Positions 27,904 through 36,615 of a DNA stretch of 64,000 nt are shown piece after piece. Position numbers and translations under genes: made by a program. Source of the stretch: a virus; IMG/VR virus record IMGVR_UViG_3300044958_000668, positions 1-64,000 of that record; one strand, 5' to 3'. The stretch's first letter is position 1; every line of letters starts with the position of its first letter. Under the pieces are notes generated by a model, which saw nothing but the letters and a program-made list of their open reading frames with translations, was not told the origin of the DNA and did no database searches.

Positions 27904-29563
27904 TTATTGATCTGACCAAACACGATCAGTTCTTCCTAGAAAAGGCGCAGACTCAATTGCTTCGTCCATGGGAATGGGATCAATATTCGAAAAAGATGGT
28001 TCTCCCGAAAATCTAAACTTAATTTGTTTTCCGCCACGAGCAGGACTCAAAAATCTAGAAAACAATAGACCATGCTTGATTGGATCGACATCCGTTATCC
28101 CAAGACAGTAGCAACTAAGAGCACCAACTGCCGAGCCTCTTCCGGGACCGACTGCCGAAGAACCGCTGGAGCCATATGTCTCAAAGTACCATCTTCTGGC
28201 TTCATCGGTCATCATTTTTTGGATCAAAAAGTAAGAGGAAAAGCCTTTTTGGCAAATTAAAGAATATTCTTCTTCTATCCTATCCAAATATTCTTTATTC
28301 CTAGGAATTTTCCTCTTAACAACCCCTTCTATGATTGATTCCTTAAACTTAATGTCAGATTCGCTAAATGCAGGAAGTTTGATAGTTCTATCAAGCTTTA
28401 CGCCTTTTGCTTTTTCGCAAAGGGCAACGGTATTTAACTTGGCCTGCTTAAGTATTTCGTAATCTATTACATCCTTGTAATCACTTTCCCACTTCGCATT
28501 TATCTCTTCTTCTGACTTCATCCATAAGTTTGAATCTTGCAATTCGAACATATCAGCCATGTCATTCTGTGCCAACGCTTGTTCGATTTGCTTCATGGTT
28601 CTTCCTGTTTGAACCATAATCATCTTTCTCTGCATTTCGCTGTCTTCTTTGAGACAGTAGTGGCAATCATTTGTAACAATAATTGGTAAATTATATTTTT
28701 GGCTGGCTTTTATTATAAACTCATCATAAGGCTTTTGTTTCGAGAAGTCTAAAAGCATTATTTCTAGATAGAAGTTTTCTCCGAACATGGCCATATATTT
28801 TTCGACCATCTCCATAGCTGGACCTTCGCCACCCACATCAAAAGCTTGTCCAATTTCACTGTTATAACAGCAAGAAGTGAATATAATTCCTTCTTTATAT
28901 TGCATGAGGACTTCGTGATTGACTCTGGGTTTCCTGTAGAAACCCCTCGTCCAACCCCAAGATGAAAGAGTAACCAGATTGCTGTAGCCTGTTTCATTAT
29001 AGGCTATGGCAAGCAGATGATTCGATTTTCTTAACTTGGCTTGCTCTTCTTGCGTACCCAGACCTCTATTGAATTCCGTCATAGAAGGAATAGTGGTCGT
29101 GTCAGGCTGCAACTGATTTACATAAAGCTCACAAGCAAATATAGGCTCTAGGTTGTTTTCATCGCATGCTCTAATCTGGCGTGGGACAGAACCCATCGCA
29201 CCATGATCTGATATGCATAAAAACTTTTGATTTACCTGTTTAGAATATTTTCCATATTCTTCAACAGTGGCGTATCCATCTAAGCACAAACTCCACAGTT
29301 TCTTGTGGTGTAGACTATATCATCACCCCGAAGGGTGTCGGACGCTCTGGCCTGTAATTAAGAGGACTGAACCTCTCAGGTAGTCGTTGCACGTTCCAAA
29401 AGTGTACTTCTGGCTTCGCTCAGGATTGCCCTCGACTTTACGTTAGGGTTTCCCTGAATTCATCCGATTTGCATGCAAGATTTCTCTCACATGGCCCCAG
29501 TTAGTTAAGGCTGAAATCAGTATGTCTGTGTAGATGTTCAAAACCTACAATCAGGTCTTTCAT
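27904..29563 (-). CDS. dnaE: DNA polymerase III alpha, N-terminal (PHP) half; intron-interrupted
   Basis: The gene has two exons: 29508-29563 and 27904-29284, joined across a 223-nt group I intron. The spliced reading is 478 aa. Exon 1 gives MKDLIVGFEHLHRHTDFS, and the junction codon CT|C plus TTA gives the PHP motif HLHRHTDFSLLDGYA. Further PHP ligands are SDHGAMG and NDCHYC. The C-terminal part reaches the palm start: SAVGPGRGSAVGALS and GITDVDPIKHGLLFSRFLSP. It ends where the separate 910-aa polymerase protein takes over (about 4.5 kb downstream). AAAGGAG precedes the ATG. The unspliced frame would have only a TTG start inside the intron and no motif I. Confidence 0.93.
29285..29507 (-). 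other. Group I intron in dnaE PHP motif
   Basis: A 223-nt insertion with a group I core: P4/P5 element GGCAATCCTGAGCGAAGCC (29412-29430), R element with ACGACTA (29381-29392) pairing with S element GATATAGTC (29313-29321) to form P7, a P8 hairpin CACCCTTCGGGGTG, a P9 hairpin CCACA…TGTGG and a P7.1-like hairpin, so subgroup IA is likely. Exon 1 ends GCCT, and the intron's GGGC can pair with it (U-G at the splice site). The intron ends in G at 29285. It is too short to encode a homing endonuclease. Confidence 0.9.
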
Positions 29564-29636
29564 ATTTTACTCCTTTAGATTCAAGATACTTTTCAAATTC
29601 GCCAGCGTCATATTTGCCATTATTTAATCTTTCCAT
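29538..29636 (-). CDS. Tiny ORF upstream of dnaE (32 aa)
   Basis: The frame MERLNNGKYDAGEFEKYLES overlaps the stop of the nuclease-like gene (ATG inside its last codons) and runs 25 bp into dnaE exon 1. The start-stop overlap is the style used by true genes here, so a leader peptide coupling the nuclease-like gene to dnaE is possible; it may also be a chance frame. Confidence 0.35.
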   Translation of the reverse strand: MERLNNGKYDAGEFEKYLESKGVKYERPDCRF

Positions 29637-30139
29637 TGTTTCCATTTGCCCGTCTTTTCATTTTTAAAGTAAAAAGCAGCTTTTGGATCTTGTGTGTCTA
29701 CCTTGAAGAAAGGCTCAGATCCTTTTCTGTTTCTGCACCACTTGTTTTCAACAGGCGACTCCAGCATGGCTTCACGATTTACAATGAACAGCCTTTTGTA
29801 ATCGCCCCCGATTATCATCATATGAGTGGCATGCTCTTCTGCTTTGTCCCTTTTGCGGTAAGGGAAGTCCATTGTATGAAATTTGAAAGGAACGTCAAAC
29901 CATTTTGTTCCCCAATCTTGCTTTATCTCGGCCTCAATTCTCCATTCACCGATACTCTTTTTTGAATGCGTTCCAGCAACATCCCATATCTTTTTAAATT
30001 TTCCTCTGCTCTCGTCTAAGTTCTCTGATATTTTTTTGAATCCACGTTGTTGTAAAAATTCCGTTGCCACTAGCTTTGCAGGTCCATCATACTTTTCGTA
30101 CCTATCTTTGCAAAACCTTATATCATTAGGTTTTGGCAT
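29624..30139 (-). CDS. Probable PD-(D/E)xK nuclease-like protein
   Basis: The 171-aa product has features of a restriction-like fold: an N-terminal helix (GPAKLVATEFLQQRGFKKIS), then KKIWDVAG, and the Asp…Glu-x-Glu/Lys set IEAEIKQDW, followed by a strand MMIIGGDYKRLFIVNRE and a conserved-looking FFKVDTQDP. Similar small proteins in other phages are thought to be nucleases. The catalytic Asp/Glu/Lys assignment is by eye. The start overlaps the ClpP stop (TGATG). It lies between ClpP and dnaE. Confidence 0.5.
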   Translation of the reverse strand: MPKPNDIRFCKDRYEKYDGPAKLVATEFLQQRGFKKISENLDESRGKFKKIWDVAGTHSKKSIGEWRIEAEIKQDWGTKWFDVPFKFHTMDFPYRKRDKAEEHATHMMIIGGDYKRLFIVNREAMLESPVENKWCRNRKGSEPFFKVDTQDPKAAFYFKNEKTGKWKQWKD

Positions 30140-30852
30140 CAAATACATTCCTTAAACTTAGAGCATCTCCTTATCTTTGCTATAGTTTCGAAACCTTTGG
30201 TTCCCAAAATCCCATCAGCAAAGCCGTAGTACACTGCCTCTTCCGCAGACATGTACCAATCACTCTTATCCTTGAGCTTTTTATCTATCCAAGATATAAT
30301 TCGTGATTCTGTGTATTCTTTCTCTAAAAAGAACTCTCCAATCTTACAGCGTCTAGCAAATATTTGCAACATACGTTTCATATATTTATTATTCATTTCC
30401 ACAGCGGAGTTTACAGCTATGGAGTTATCATGCAAAGCTATAGAACCATGGTGAATCATGAATTCACAATTAGGCGTTAAAACTCTTTTATCAGCCGCTT
30501 GCAACAAAATTCCACTCATAGAAGAAGCTTGTGCATAAGTAACAAACGTGACTGATGAGTTTGCAAATCTAATTGCATCAAACATCGCTAACCCATCGCA
30601 CCAACTTCCGCCAGTAGAATGCATGTGTACCAGTACGTTTTCAGAATTCTGATTCTCTAAAACAGATAAATTTTTATTAAATCTAACTGCCATTCTGTAA
30701 TCTACACCTGGTTCGGAATCGTCAGACAAAGGGCTTAAAGAACTGTGCAGAAAGAGTTCTCTTGTATAGTGATTGATATTGTGAGAGTGAACATCGCTGA
30801 GAAGCTGTTCAATTTCCGACTTTTTACGCAAACTATTTTTCGTTGTAGCCAT
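30139..30852 (-). CDS. clpP: ClpP-like serine protease
   Basis: The 237-aa product fits ClpP: an oxyanion-loop Gly pair in HMHSTGGSW, the nucleophile Ser111 in QASSMSGILLQAA, His134 in EFMIHHGSIAL, and the helix-loop DWYMSAEEAVYYGFADGIL, where the ClpP Asp lies. An extra 40 residues at the N-terminus (to about LFLHSSLS) are not typical. GGAGG stands 5 nt before the ATG. ClpP assembles as a tetradecamer and works with ClpX/ClpA. A phage subunit could mix with the host rings, process phage proteins or act on tmRNA-tagged products. It follows the SpoVR gene after a terminator-like hairpin. Confidence 0.88.
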   Translation of the reverse strand: MATTKNSLRKKSEIEQLLSDVHSHNINHYTRELFLHSSLSPLSDDSEPGVDYRMAVRFNKNLSVLENQNSENVLVHMHSTGGSWCDGLAMFDAIRFANSSVTFVTYAQASSMSGILLQAADKRVLTPNCEFMIHHGSIALHDNSIAVNSAVEMNNKYMKRMLQIFARRCKIGEFFLEKEYTESRIISWIDKKLKDKSDWYMSAEEAVYYGFADGILGTKGFETIAKIRRCSKFKECI

Positions 30853-30959
30853 CGCAACCTCCAAAAAAGTCTTTATTTAATTCACTATTATATATCTGAT
30901 TTATATTCTATTTATCTTTTTTAACTTCCTTCCTAGGAAAATATTAAAACTATTAACTT

Positions 30960-31004
30960 CAAAAATGTTCATAAGTCCTTTTATTTAAAGAACTTATGAA
31001 CATT
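30960..31004 (-). terminator. Terminator-like hairpin before clpP
   Basis: A 12-bp perfect stem (ATGTTCATAAGT, 30965-30976, with 30992-31003) plus inner pairs, followed on the reverse strand by five U. It separates the prkA-yeaH-spoVR cassette from clpP, though partial read-through is possible because of the short U run. Confidence 0.6.
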
Positions 31005-31052
31005 ATGATCTTTAGAGATCCCATTCTCAGCCTCAGATTGTTTATCACTCAT
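30981..31052 (-). CDS. Tiny ORF (23 aa) after spoVR
   Basis: The frame MSDKQSEAENGISKDHNVHK ends with a stop codon in the loop of the downstream hairpin, the same arrangement as at 10607. A GGATG before the ATG could serve as a weak ribosome site. It may be a short peptide gene or chance. Confidence 0.25.
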   Translation of the reverse strand: MSDKQSEAENGISKDHNVHKFFK

Positions 31053-31102
31053 TGCTTACATCCCTTTTGACTTTCTTTAATGCTTTTAGCAGGTCGAACA
31101 CC

Positions 31103-32695
31103 CTATAGCGATTCGTATTCTTCTCTGGTCATGACGGCCACATCGCCATCCTGTGTTCCTACGCACCAATAAACTATTTCTTCGTCATCGGAACCAGTAG
31201 TAGACAACACCACATCATTCCCCCAAATGAATCTTAAAGACTTTAAAGTGGGGATTAAATCCGGCTCATACAAGCCTCTGCCATCGGAGTTGTGCTCTAG
31301 CAACATGACTCCCTTGCCTTGGTGGTTTGGATCTACTAGATATATCTCTGGCAAGCCTCCATTCAAATGTCTTTTGATCAACTTACTTTTGATTGACTTG
31401 TGGTCACGATTTTCAATCTTGTACTCGCCATTTGGATATCTTTTCCATTCAAAAAACTCATATTTATTACAAAAATCTTCTGTGAAAAACTCCATCAAAG
31501 CTGTTAGGTCATTATATTGCTTTCGAACATCAAATATTTTATCTCTGCCTAGACCTAGATTCTTATCCCAATTTTCTTTTTCTACTATATTGCTACATTC
31601 TTCGTACTCTTGGCCAAACTTGCCTTTATTCCACCTCTCTTCGATATCCAACAAAAGACAGAATCCTAGCTTATAAGGATTCATCGAATACTTGCCTCCG
31701 AGAACGCCCATCTTGTGAGCGGAGTATTCAACGATGCCGCAGTCTTCGCCTGTCTGCCCTAAGCCACAAAGTCCCATTTCACACATTACTGTATAATCTG
31801 TAAAGCTTGCCCATCCTTCGTTGAGCATTTTTGTAACTCTTTGAGGCGAAAAATATAAACTTTCCTCATACATCATGGAAAGAATGTCTGACTGCCAAGG
31901 TTTCAAAGGAGCACTATCTCTTAAAAATCCCATAATGTCTTTAGTTGGATTTTTAAATATTCCAATTTGCTGTGCGGCCTCATCTCGACTAATCTTTTCT
32001 TTTTGGCCATCAATCCATCTTTTAGGATTGATATAAGGCTCCATGTAATCACGGTCAGAATTTACACCTAACCTTTTAGGCTGCTTGTAGGTTCTCTCAT
32101 CTTGTATGACACGATCTTTTACAACCTTTTCTTCCCAAGCCTTCGCTGAGTCTATCAAAGTTTCAATCGAGCAGCAGTGGTCGATAAATTCTGTAACTTT
32201 CTCCACGCCCCAACGCTGCATGTATTTTCGGATGCGGGTTCCATGATTAGCAAGTTGGTTCATCATATTTTGCGAGGTGGGCGCAAAATATATGTTGTTC
32301 TTAAAAAAGTCATTGTGGCCTAAAGCGTGAGCAATAACCGTAACATTATCCACCAGCGTATTTGAATCCAAACAGTAGATGTAACAAGGATTGGTATTAA
32401 TAACCATTTCATAAATTCGGTGCATCCCATGCTCGTAACCTTTTTGAAGGCTTTCGTATTCCATTCCCCATTTCCAGTGTGGGTAACGAACTGGAAATCC
32501 TCCGTAAGATGCAACTTCACTTATTTCATCGTAAGTCAGCATCTGAACAACGGTGGGATAAAAATCGCAGCCGAAGTCTTTAACTGCCTTGAATATGTCA
32601 GGCATAATCTTCTTAAGCTCACTAGGAAGCTGAACGCCTGGCACAGTGCTGTCACCGAGAAGCAGAGAAGAGCCTCTGAAAAATTTACTAGACAT
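31103..32695 (-). CDS. spoVR: SpoVR family protein
   Basis: This full-length SpoVR/YcgB homologue (530 aa; about 510 in E. coli) contains the family signatures FYPTVVQMLTYDEISEVASY, GGFPVRYPHWKWGMEYE, INTNPCYIYCLDSNT, VIAHALGHNDFFKNN and the C-terminal YSMNPYKLGFCLLLDIEERW and ENRDHKS. The function is not established; it is a partner of the YeaG kinase and YeaH in starvation and stress in enterobacteria and affects the spore cortex in Bacillus. It is the third gene of the cassette, 5 bp after yeaH. Confidence 0.96.
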   Translation of the reverse strand: MSSKFFRGSSLLLGDSTVPGVQLPSELKKIMPDIFKAVKDFGCDFYPTVVQMLTYDEISEVASYGGFPVRYPHWKWGMEYESLQKGYEHGMHRIYEMVINTNPCYIYCLDSNTLVDNVTVIAHALGHNDFFKNNIYFAPTSQNMMNQLANHGTRIRKYMQRWGVEKVTEFIDHCCSIETLIDSAKAWEEKVVKDRVIQDERTYKQPKRLGVNSDRDYMEPYINPKRWIDGQKEKISRDEAAQQIGIFKNPTKDIMGFLRDSAPLKPWQSDILSMMYEESLYFSPQRVTKMLNEGWASFTDYTVMCEMGLCGLGQTGEDCGIVEYSAHKMGVLGGKYSMNPYKLGFCLLLDIEERWNKGKFGQEYEECSNIVEKENWDKNLGLGRDKIFDVRKQYNDLTALMEFFTEDFCNKYEFFEWKRYPNGEYKIENRDHKSIKSKLIKRHLNGGLPEIYLVDPNHQGKGVMLLEHNSDGRGLYEPDLIPTLKSLRFIWGNDVVLSTTGSDDEEIVYWCVGTQDGDVAVMTREEYESL

Positions 32696-32700
32696 ATTTT

Positions 32701-33933
32701 TTATCCTTGAATCTTCTTTTCTATTAAACCCGGTTTTCCTAATAAATCAATAATTGCTTCTCTGATTTTTACGTCTCTTTCTTCCTCTGAAATTTCAGAA
32801 GCAGGCCCCCAACTAGATACATTGTCTTCTGAGTCAGACATTATATCTGTGGTCACAACGTTAGAAGGAGGGCTTTCCGACATTAAAACATTCTCATCTA
32901 CATATTCTTTCAAGCTTCCCTTGTATCTCCAAGGCAAAATTTGAGCTATTCCTATAAAGTTGACAATATCTTCTGTGAATTGATCTTTTATTATTTTTGA
33001 AAAGACTTCGTTGTCATTGTCCCAGTTTTCCCCGTCAGTAAAATAAATTACGTACACATTCCACTTTTCAGGAGGAAACCTATTTTCCATCTGCTTTGAA
33101 ATTAATTTCAAAGCAGATGAACATGTTGTTCCACCACCATATCGGTATTTATAGAATCTTTTCTCATCAACTTCCGAAGCTTCTGTGTCGTGCCAAATAT
33201 AACATCTTTCGACACGTTTATAAAACTGCCTTATCCATAAATCTATCCACCAAGACATATCGCTAACAATATCACACTTTGTCTGGTCCATTGAAGCAGA
33301 TCCATCACGAGCGAAAAATATAACAGCATTGCTCGATGGAACTTTTATTTCTTTATATCGCCTATACCTGCGATCACTGTTTATCGGCATGATCATTTTT
33401 ACAGGCTCCTTCATGCCGGGAATGGCATGGAGTTTTTCCAATTCTCCAGAAGCAGCCATTCTCTTCATGGCTTGCTGCATAGTTCTTCGATTGTGCCTTA
33501 AGGATTCTGGACCTTGTAATGAAATATCATTGTATTTAATTTTAATTTCATCATAAGTTTGATTTGGCTTTGGCTTTAAATCAGGAAGTTCTAATTCATC
33601 CTGAAGAAATTTTAAAACATCTTCCAAGTCTATGGATATAGTAACGCCATCAGATTGTCCTTGTCCTGCCTTGCCCTTGCCTTTTCCATCGCCTGGATCA
33701 TCTCTCCCAACTACGTCTCCAGGTTTTCCACCGCCACGTCCGACTCCCTCGCCACTATTCCCATAAACAATATGTGGTATGTCTATTTTTGGGATTGTGA
33801 TGTTTATCTTTTTCCCATCTCCACGAGTTCTAAATATAGATCCGTTTTTAATCCTCTTTTGAAGATCTTTTCTTATTCGGCCAGAATAAACATCTCTAAA
33901 TCTTTTGTGGTCTTCTTCAATACGTCTTGGCAT
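32701..33933 (-). CDS. yeaH: YeaH/YhbH family protein (DUF444)
   Basis: The product (410 aa; about 427 in E. coli) has the expected order: a Gly/Lys-rich N-terminal disordered region (HIVYGNSGEGVGRGGGKPGD), an alpha-helical section and a von Willebrand-like domain with DGSASMDQTKCD (metal-site DxSxS-like) and RYGGGTTCSSALKLI, then VIYFTDGENWDNDNE. YeaH is a functional partner of the YeaG (PrkA) kinase. AAAGGG is 7 nt before the chosen ATG (33933). A terminator-like hairpin lies between it and prkA, which may set the ratio of kinase to partner. Confidence 0.95.
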   Translation of the reverse strand: MPRRIEEDHKRFRDVYSGRIRKDLQKRIKNGSIFRTRGDGKKINITIPKIDIPHIVYGNSGEGVGRGGGKPGDVVGRDDPGDGKGKGKAGQGQSDGVTISIDLEDVLKFLQDELELPDLKPKPNQTYDEIKIKYNDISLQGPESLRHNRRTMQQAMKRMAASGELEKLHAIPGMKEPVKMIMPINSDRRYRRYKEIKVPSSNAVIFFARDGSASMDQTKCDIVSDMSWWIDLWIRQFYKRVERCYIWHDTEASEVDEKRFYKYRYGGGTTCSSALKLISKQMENRFPPEKWNVYVIYFTDGENWDNDNEVFSKIIKDQFTEDIVNFIGIAQILPWRYKGSLKEYVDENVLMSESPPSNVVTTDIMSDSEDNVSSWGPASEISEEERDVKIREAIIDLLGKPGLIEKKIQG

Positions 33934-33953
33934 TACTGAACCCTTTAGTAGTC

Positions 33954-33995
33954 TAAAATAAAGAGCCACCCCCACAAAGAAGTGAAGAGTGGCTC
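33954..33995 (-). terminator. Attenuator-like hairpin between prkA and yeaH
   Basis: GAGCCAC and GTGGCTC (33963-33969 and 33989-33995) form a 7-bp stem followed on the reverse strand by a U-rich stretch (TTTATTTT). It is weaker than the other terminators and may give partial termination between kinase and partner. Confidence 0.45.
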
Positions 33996-34008
33996 ATCCT
34001 CTTTATAT

Positions 34009-36123
34009 CTAGGAGTCGTTAGCTACATCGCCTCTTGCAAATATAGAACCAACATAATCAAGAACATCCGTTGCGGATTTTTCGTTATATCCATGATGCT
34101 TAATCAAGCGGGACTTAATTGCATCAATTTTTTCTTGAACGTCTGGATCAACTACAGAGGCACCAAGAGAATTTAAAGCAGAAAGCTTTATGTGATCTCT
34201 AGTGTCTTCGAATAGTTTGGTTTGCAAAGCCTTTTGCAACTGTGGGTTACTATCCCACTTAAAGGTTTTGCTTTCATGGGCAAGATTTCCAATGAAAGCT
34301 GCCAAACTTCTGCGGAAGTCGTCAGAGCCAACTTCTGGAACATCAATTTTTTCTTCAATCGATCTCATCAACTGCTCATCTGGCAACTGTTCCTGTCCTG
34401 TGTACGGATTGGTCACTTTTGCCTTTTTAATGTATGCCATCACGTTATCGACATAATTAGTACAAAGTCTAATAATGGCATTCTCATCACCAACAAGTGC
34501 TTTTTGAACTTCTGTTTTCAAAATCTCATCTAGCTCTTTCATAGCAAAATCAACACAAGTGTTAAACCTACTTGCGTCCTCTTGATTAGAGATCAAAGAA
34601 GATCCGTCAAGTCCTTCACGAATTTCATTCAGCACCATGAATGGATTGATGTAATCATGGTGAGAACTCAAACAGTTAGAAATCTTGTCCTGAACATATC
34701 GAGCAGAGACTCCGCCAGACATCCCTTCATTTGGATATTTATCTCGCATTTCTTTTACTGAATCTTCAGTCCAGCCAGGCATTGATTTTCCATCATAAAG
34801 CTTTGACTTCTCTACCAAAGAAATTTTGCCATCTTTATCATCTTGCAATCTTGTCAAAACCGCCCAAAGAGCGGCAATCTCTAAAGTATGAGGAGCAACA
34901 TGCTGAGGAACTTTACTTTTGCCGTAATCGTTCTGATAAACTTTAAGTTCATCAGAAAGACTTAAAAGATATGGAACATCGATCTTCACAGTTCTATCAC
35001 GCAAGGCTTCCATGCTTTGATTGTTCTTGAGTTTTTCATACTCAGGATTATTTGTATGCCCAATTAAGACTTCATCGACCCCAATCTGAGCGAACTTTTT
35101 CGGCTTTATGCTTCGCTCTTGAGACGCTCCCAAAAGATCGTACAAAAACTCTTGAGCAAGCTTCAGCATCTCAATAAATTCAACAACACCACGATTCCCC
35201 ACACAAAACTCACCATCAAAGTTGAAAGCTCTAGGATCACTATCAGATCCAAAGTGAGGAAGCTTCGCATAATTGATGTCACCAGTTAGCTCAGTAGCAT
35301 CTTGATTCTTTTCGTCTTTAGGTTGAAAAGTTGCAATCCCGCATCTGTCTGCTTCAGAATAAACTTTTCTCACAACAACAATGTGCTCGTCAACAACCTT
35401 TCTCCAATCACCCTTGTGTATTTTCAAAAGTTCATCCATAAACTTTTTACATCTCGGATTAAGCTCCCCGTCGCAACGGAGTTCGTATGTTTGCTCTCCT
35501 TGAGGGTGATTCCCAAACTCTGCCTTTACTTCATTCAAATCTTTGAGAAGTTCTGCTCGTACTTTCATGGGCACTAACTTAATGGGATCGTCATGCATCG
35601 GACAATCATCAGAATCATTTGTATAAATTCCATCGGACCCTGTTGGAAGGTTTTTCCAACGGTATGTATACCAAGCACCTTGGTCTGTTTGAGAGTATTC
35701 TTCCATGCCTCTTTTGATAAGTCGGCAAATTGTAGACTTAGACGAACCTACTGGCCCGTGGAGAAGAAGAATTCTTTTTTCGGTTCCGTACCAACCGGCA
35801 GCACCCCGAATAAATTTAACCAATTCATGTAGAGTATTGTCCAAACCATAAATTGGAATTTCATCATTATCAAAGAAGTTATAATGGATATAGGTTTTTC
35901 GATACTTTTTAAACTCAGAAGTTCCAGCATTCATGATCATATCATAAACTCGCTGGTAAGCTGATCGGACTAAGCCTGGACTTTTATAACAACTATCAAT
36001 GTACTCAGAAAAAGTCATTTCCTGATTAAGTGTTTGAAATTTACCAGTATCAAAAAATCCAGCAAGCTTGTCTAGCTTAGAAGTGCCTTCATGCTCTTCC
36101 TTGTTGAAATTTTCATTTTCCAT
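34009..36123 (-). CDS. prkA: PrkA/YeaG-type serine protein kinase
   Basis: This 704-aa protein (about 640 in E. coli YeaG) has the AAA+-like PrkA core: GLDNTLHELVKFIRGAA, Walker A GPVGSSKSTICRLI, and YTYRWKNLP…CPMHDDPIKLVP, the PrkA-specific loop. Later, FNFDGEFCVGNRGVVEFIEM and DEVLIGHTNNPEYEKLKNNQ correspond to the Walker B/sensor region, then RDRTVKIDVPYLLSLSDELK and GGVSARYVQDKISNCLS. The C-terminal kinase-like domain follows. PrkA proteins phosphorylate or act with stress substrates. With yeaH and spoVR it forms the same three-gene order as many proteobacterial chromosomes. The extra length lies in the N- and C-terminal regions. Confidence 0.96.
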   Translation of the reverse strand: MENENFNKEEHEGTSKLDKLAGFFDTGKFQTLNQEMTFSEYIDSCYKSPGLVRSAYQRVYDMIMNAGTSEFKKYRKTYIHYNFFDNDEIPIYGLDNTLHELVKFIRGAAGWYGTEKRILLLHGPVGSSKSTICRLIKRGMEEYSQTDQGAWYTYRWKNLPTGSDGIYTNDSDDCPMHDDPIKLVPMKVRAELLKDLNEVKAEFGNHPQGEQTYELRCDGELNPRCKKFMDELLKIHKGDWRKVVDEHIVVVRKVYSEADRCGIATFQPKDEKNQDATELTGDINYAKLPHFGSDSDPRAFNFDGEFCVGNRGVVEFIEMLKLAQEFLYDLLGASQERSIKPKKFAQIGVDEVLIGHTNNPEYEKLKNNQSMEALRDRTVKIDVPYLLSLSDELKVYQNDYGKSKVPQHVAPHTLEIAALWAVLTRLQDDKDGKISLVEKSKLYDGKSMPGWTEDSVKEMRDKYPNEGMSGGVSARYVQDKISNCLSSHHDYINPFMVLNEIREGLDGSSLISNQEDASRFNTCVDFAMKELDEILKTEVQKALVGDENAIIRLCTNYVDNVMAYIKKAKVTNPYTGQEQLPDEQLMRSIEEKIDVPEVGSDDFRRSLAAFIGNLAHESKTFKWDSNPQLQKALQTKLFEDTRDHIKLSALNSLGASVVDPDVQEKIDAIKSRLIKHHGYNEKSATDVLDYVGSIFARGDVANDS

Positions 36124-36244
36124 GAGAAGTTCCTATTCTATAATTTCGAAAGTTTGGAGAGTTTGGAGATTCTTGTTCCCGAATATAAAAGAGTATAAGA
36201 CCTTCTAGAATTATGATCAATGCTAATTTGTTTGATAAATTATT

Positions 36245-36613
36245 TTACTTAACCTCGCCAAAATTTTCGCCACTAGTGATGTCATCGATCTGTTGACCAA
36301 ACTTTTTAACATCAGCATCTCCATACGGATCAGTTCCCATTTTGCTAACAGCTTCTGCAATTTTTCTGGTCGCTTTCACACCGCCTGGTTTTTCCATTTT
36401 ATGTTTAAACCTATAATCGTGCGAATTGTTAAACTTATCTGTTCCCTCTGGATTTGAAAAAGAAAAATTTGTAGAAGAAACCAAAGAAACTTTTGATTTT
36501 GATCCACATTCAGGACACTTGGCTTTTTTTATATTTTCTTCCCTGTTGGACATTGTAGACATGATGTCATAATCATGTCTACATTTTTTACATTCTAATT
36601 CATAAAAAGGCAT
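36245..36613 (-). CDS. FmdB-like zinc-ribbon protein
   Basis: The N-terminus MPFYELECKKCRHDYDIMST, followed by AKCPECGSKSKVSLVSS, is the FmdB zinc ribbon (two CxxC pairs). The remaining 75 residues are polar and helical (ATRKIAEAVSKMGTDP), and probably flexible. FmdB-type proteins are small putative regulators of unknown action and are common in phages. It lies upstream of prkA (about 120 bp), so an effect on that cassette is possible but unproven. Confidence 0.85.
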   Translation of the reverse strand: MPFYELECKKCRHDYDIMSTMSNREENIKKAKCPECGSKSKVSLVSSTNFSFSNPEGTDKFNNSHDYRFKHKMEKPGGVKATRKIAEAVSKMGTDPYGDADVKKFGQQIDDITSGENFGEVK

Positions 36614-36615
36614 TT

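Noticed and set aside
27904-28050. Split intein at the DnaE boundary
   Set aside because: The N-terminal protein end and the C-terminal protein start show no intein Cys, His-Asn or block motifs; the split resembles a gene break with a duplicated segment.
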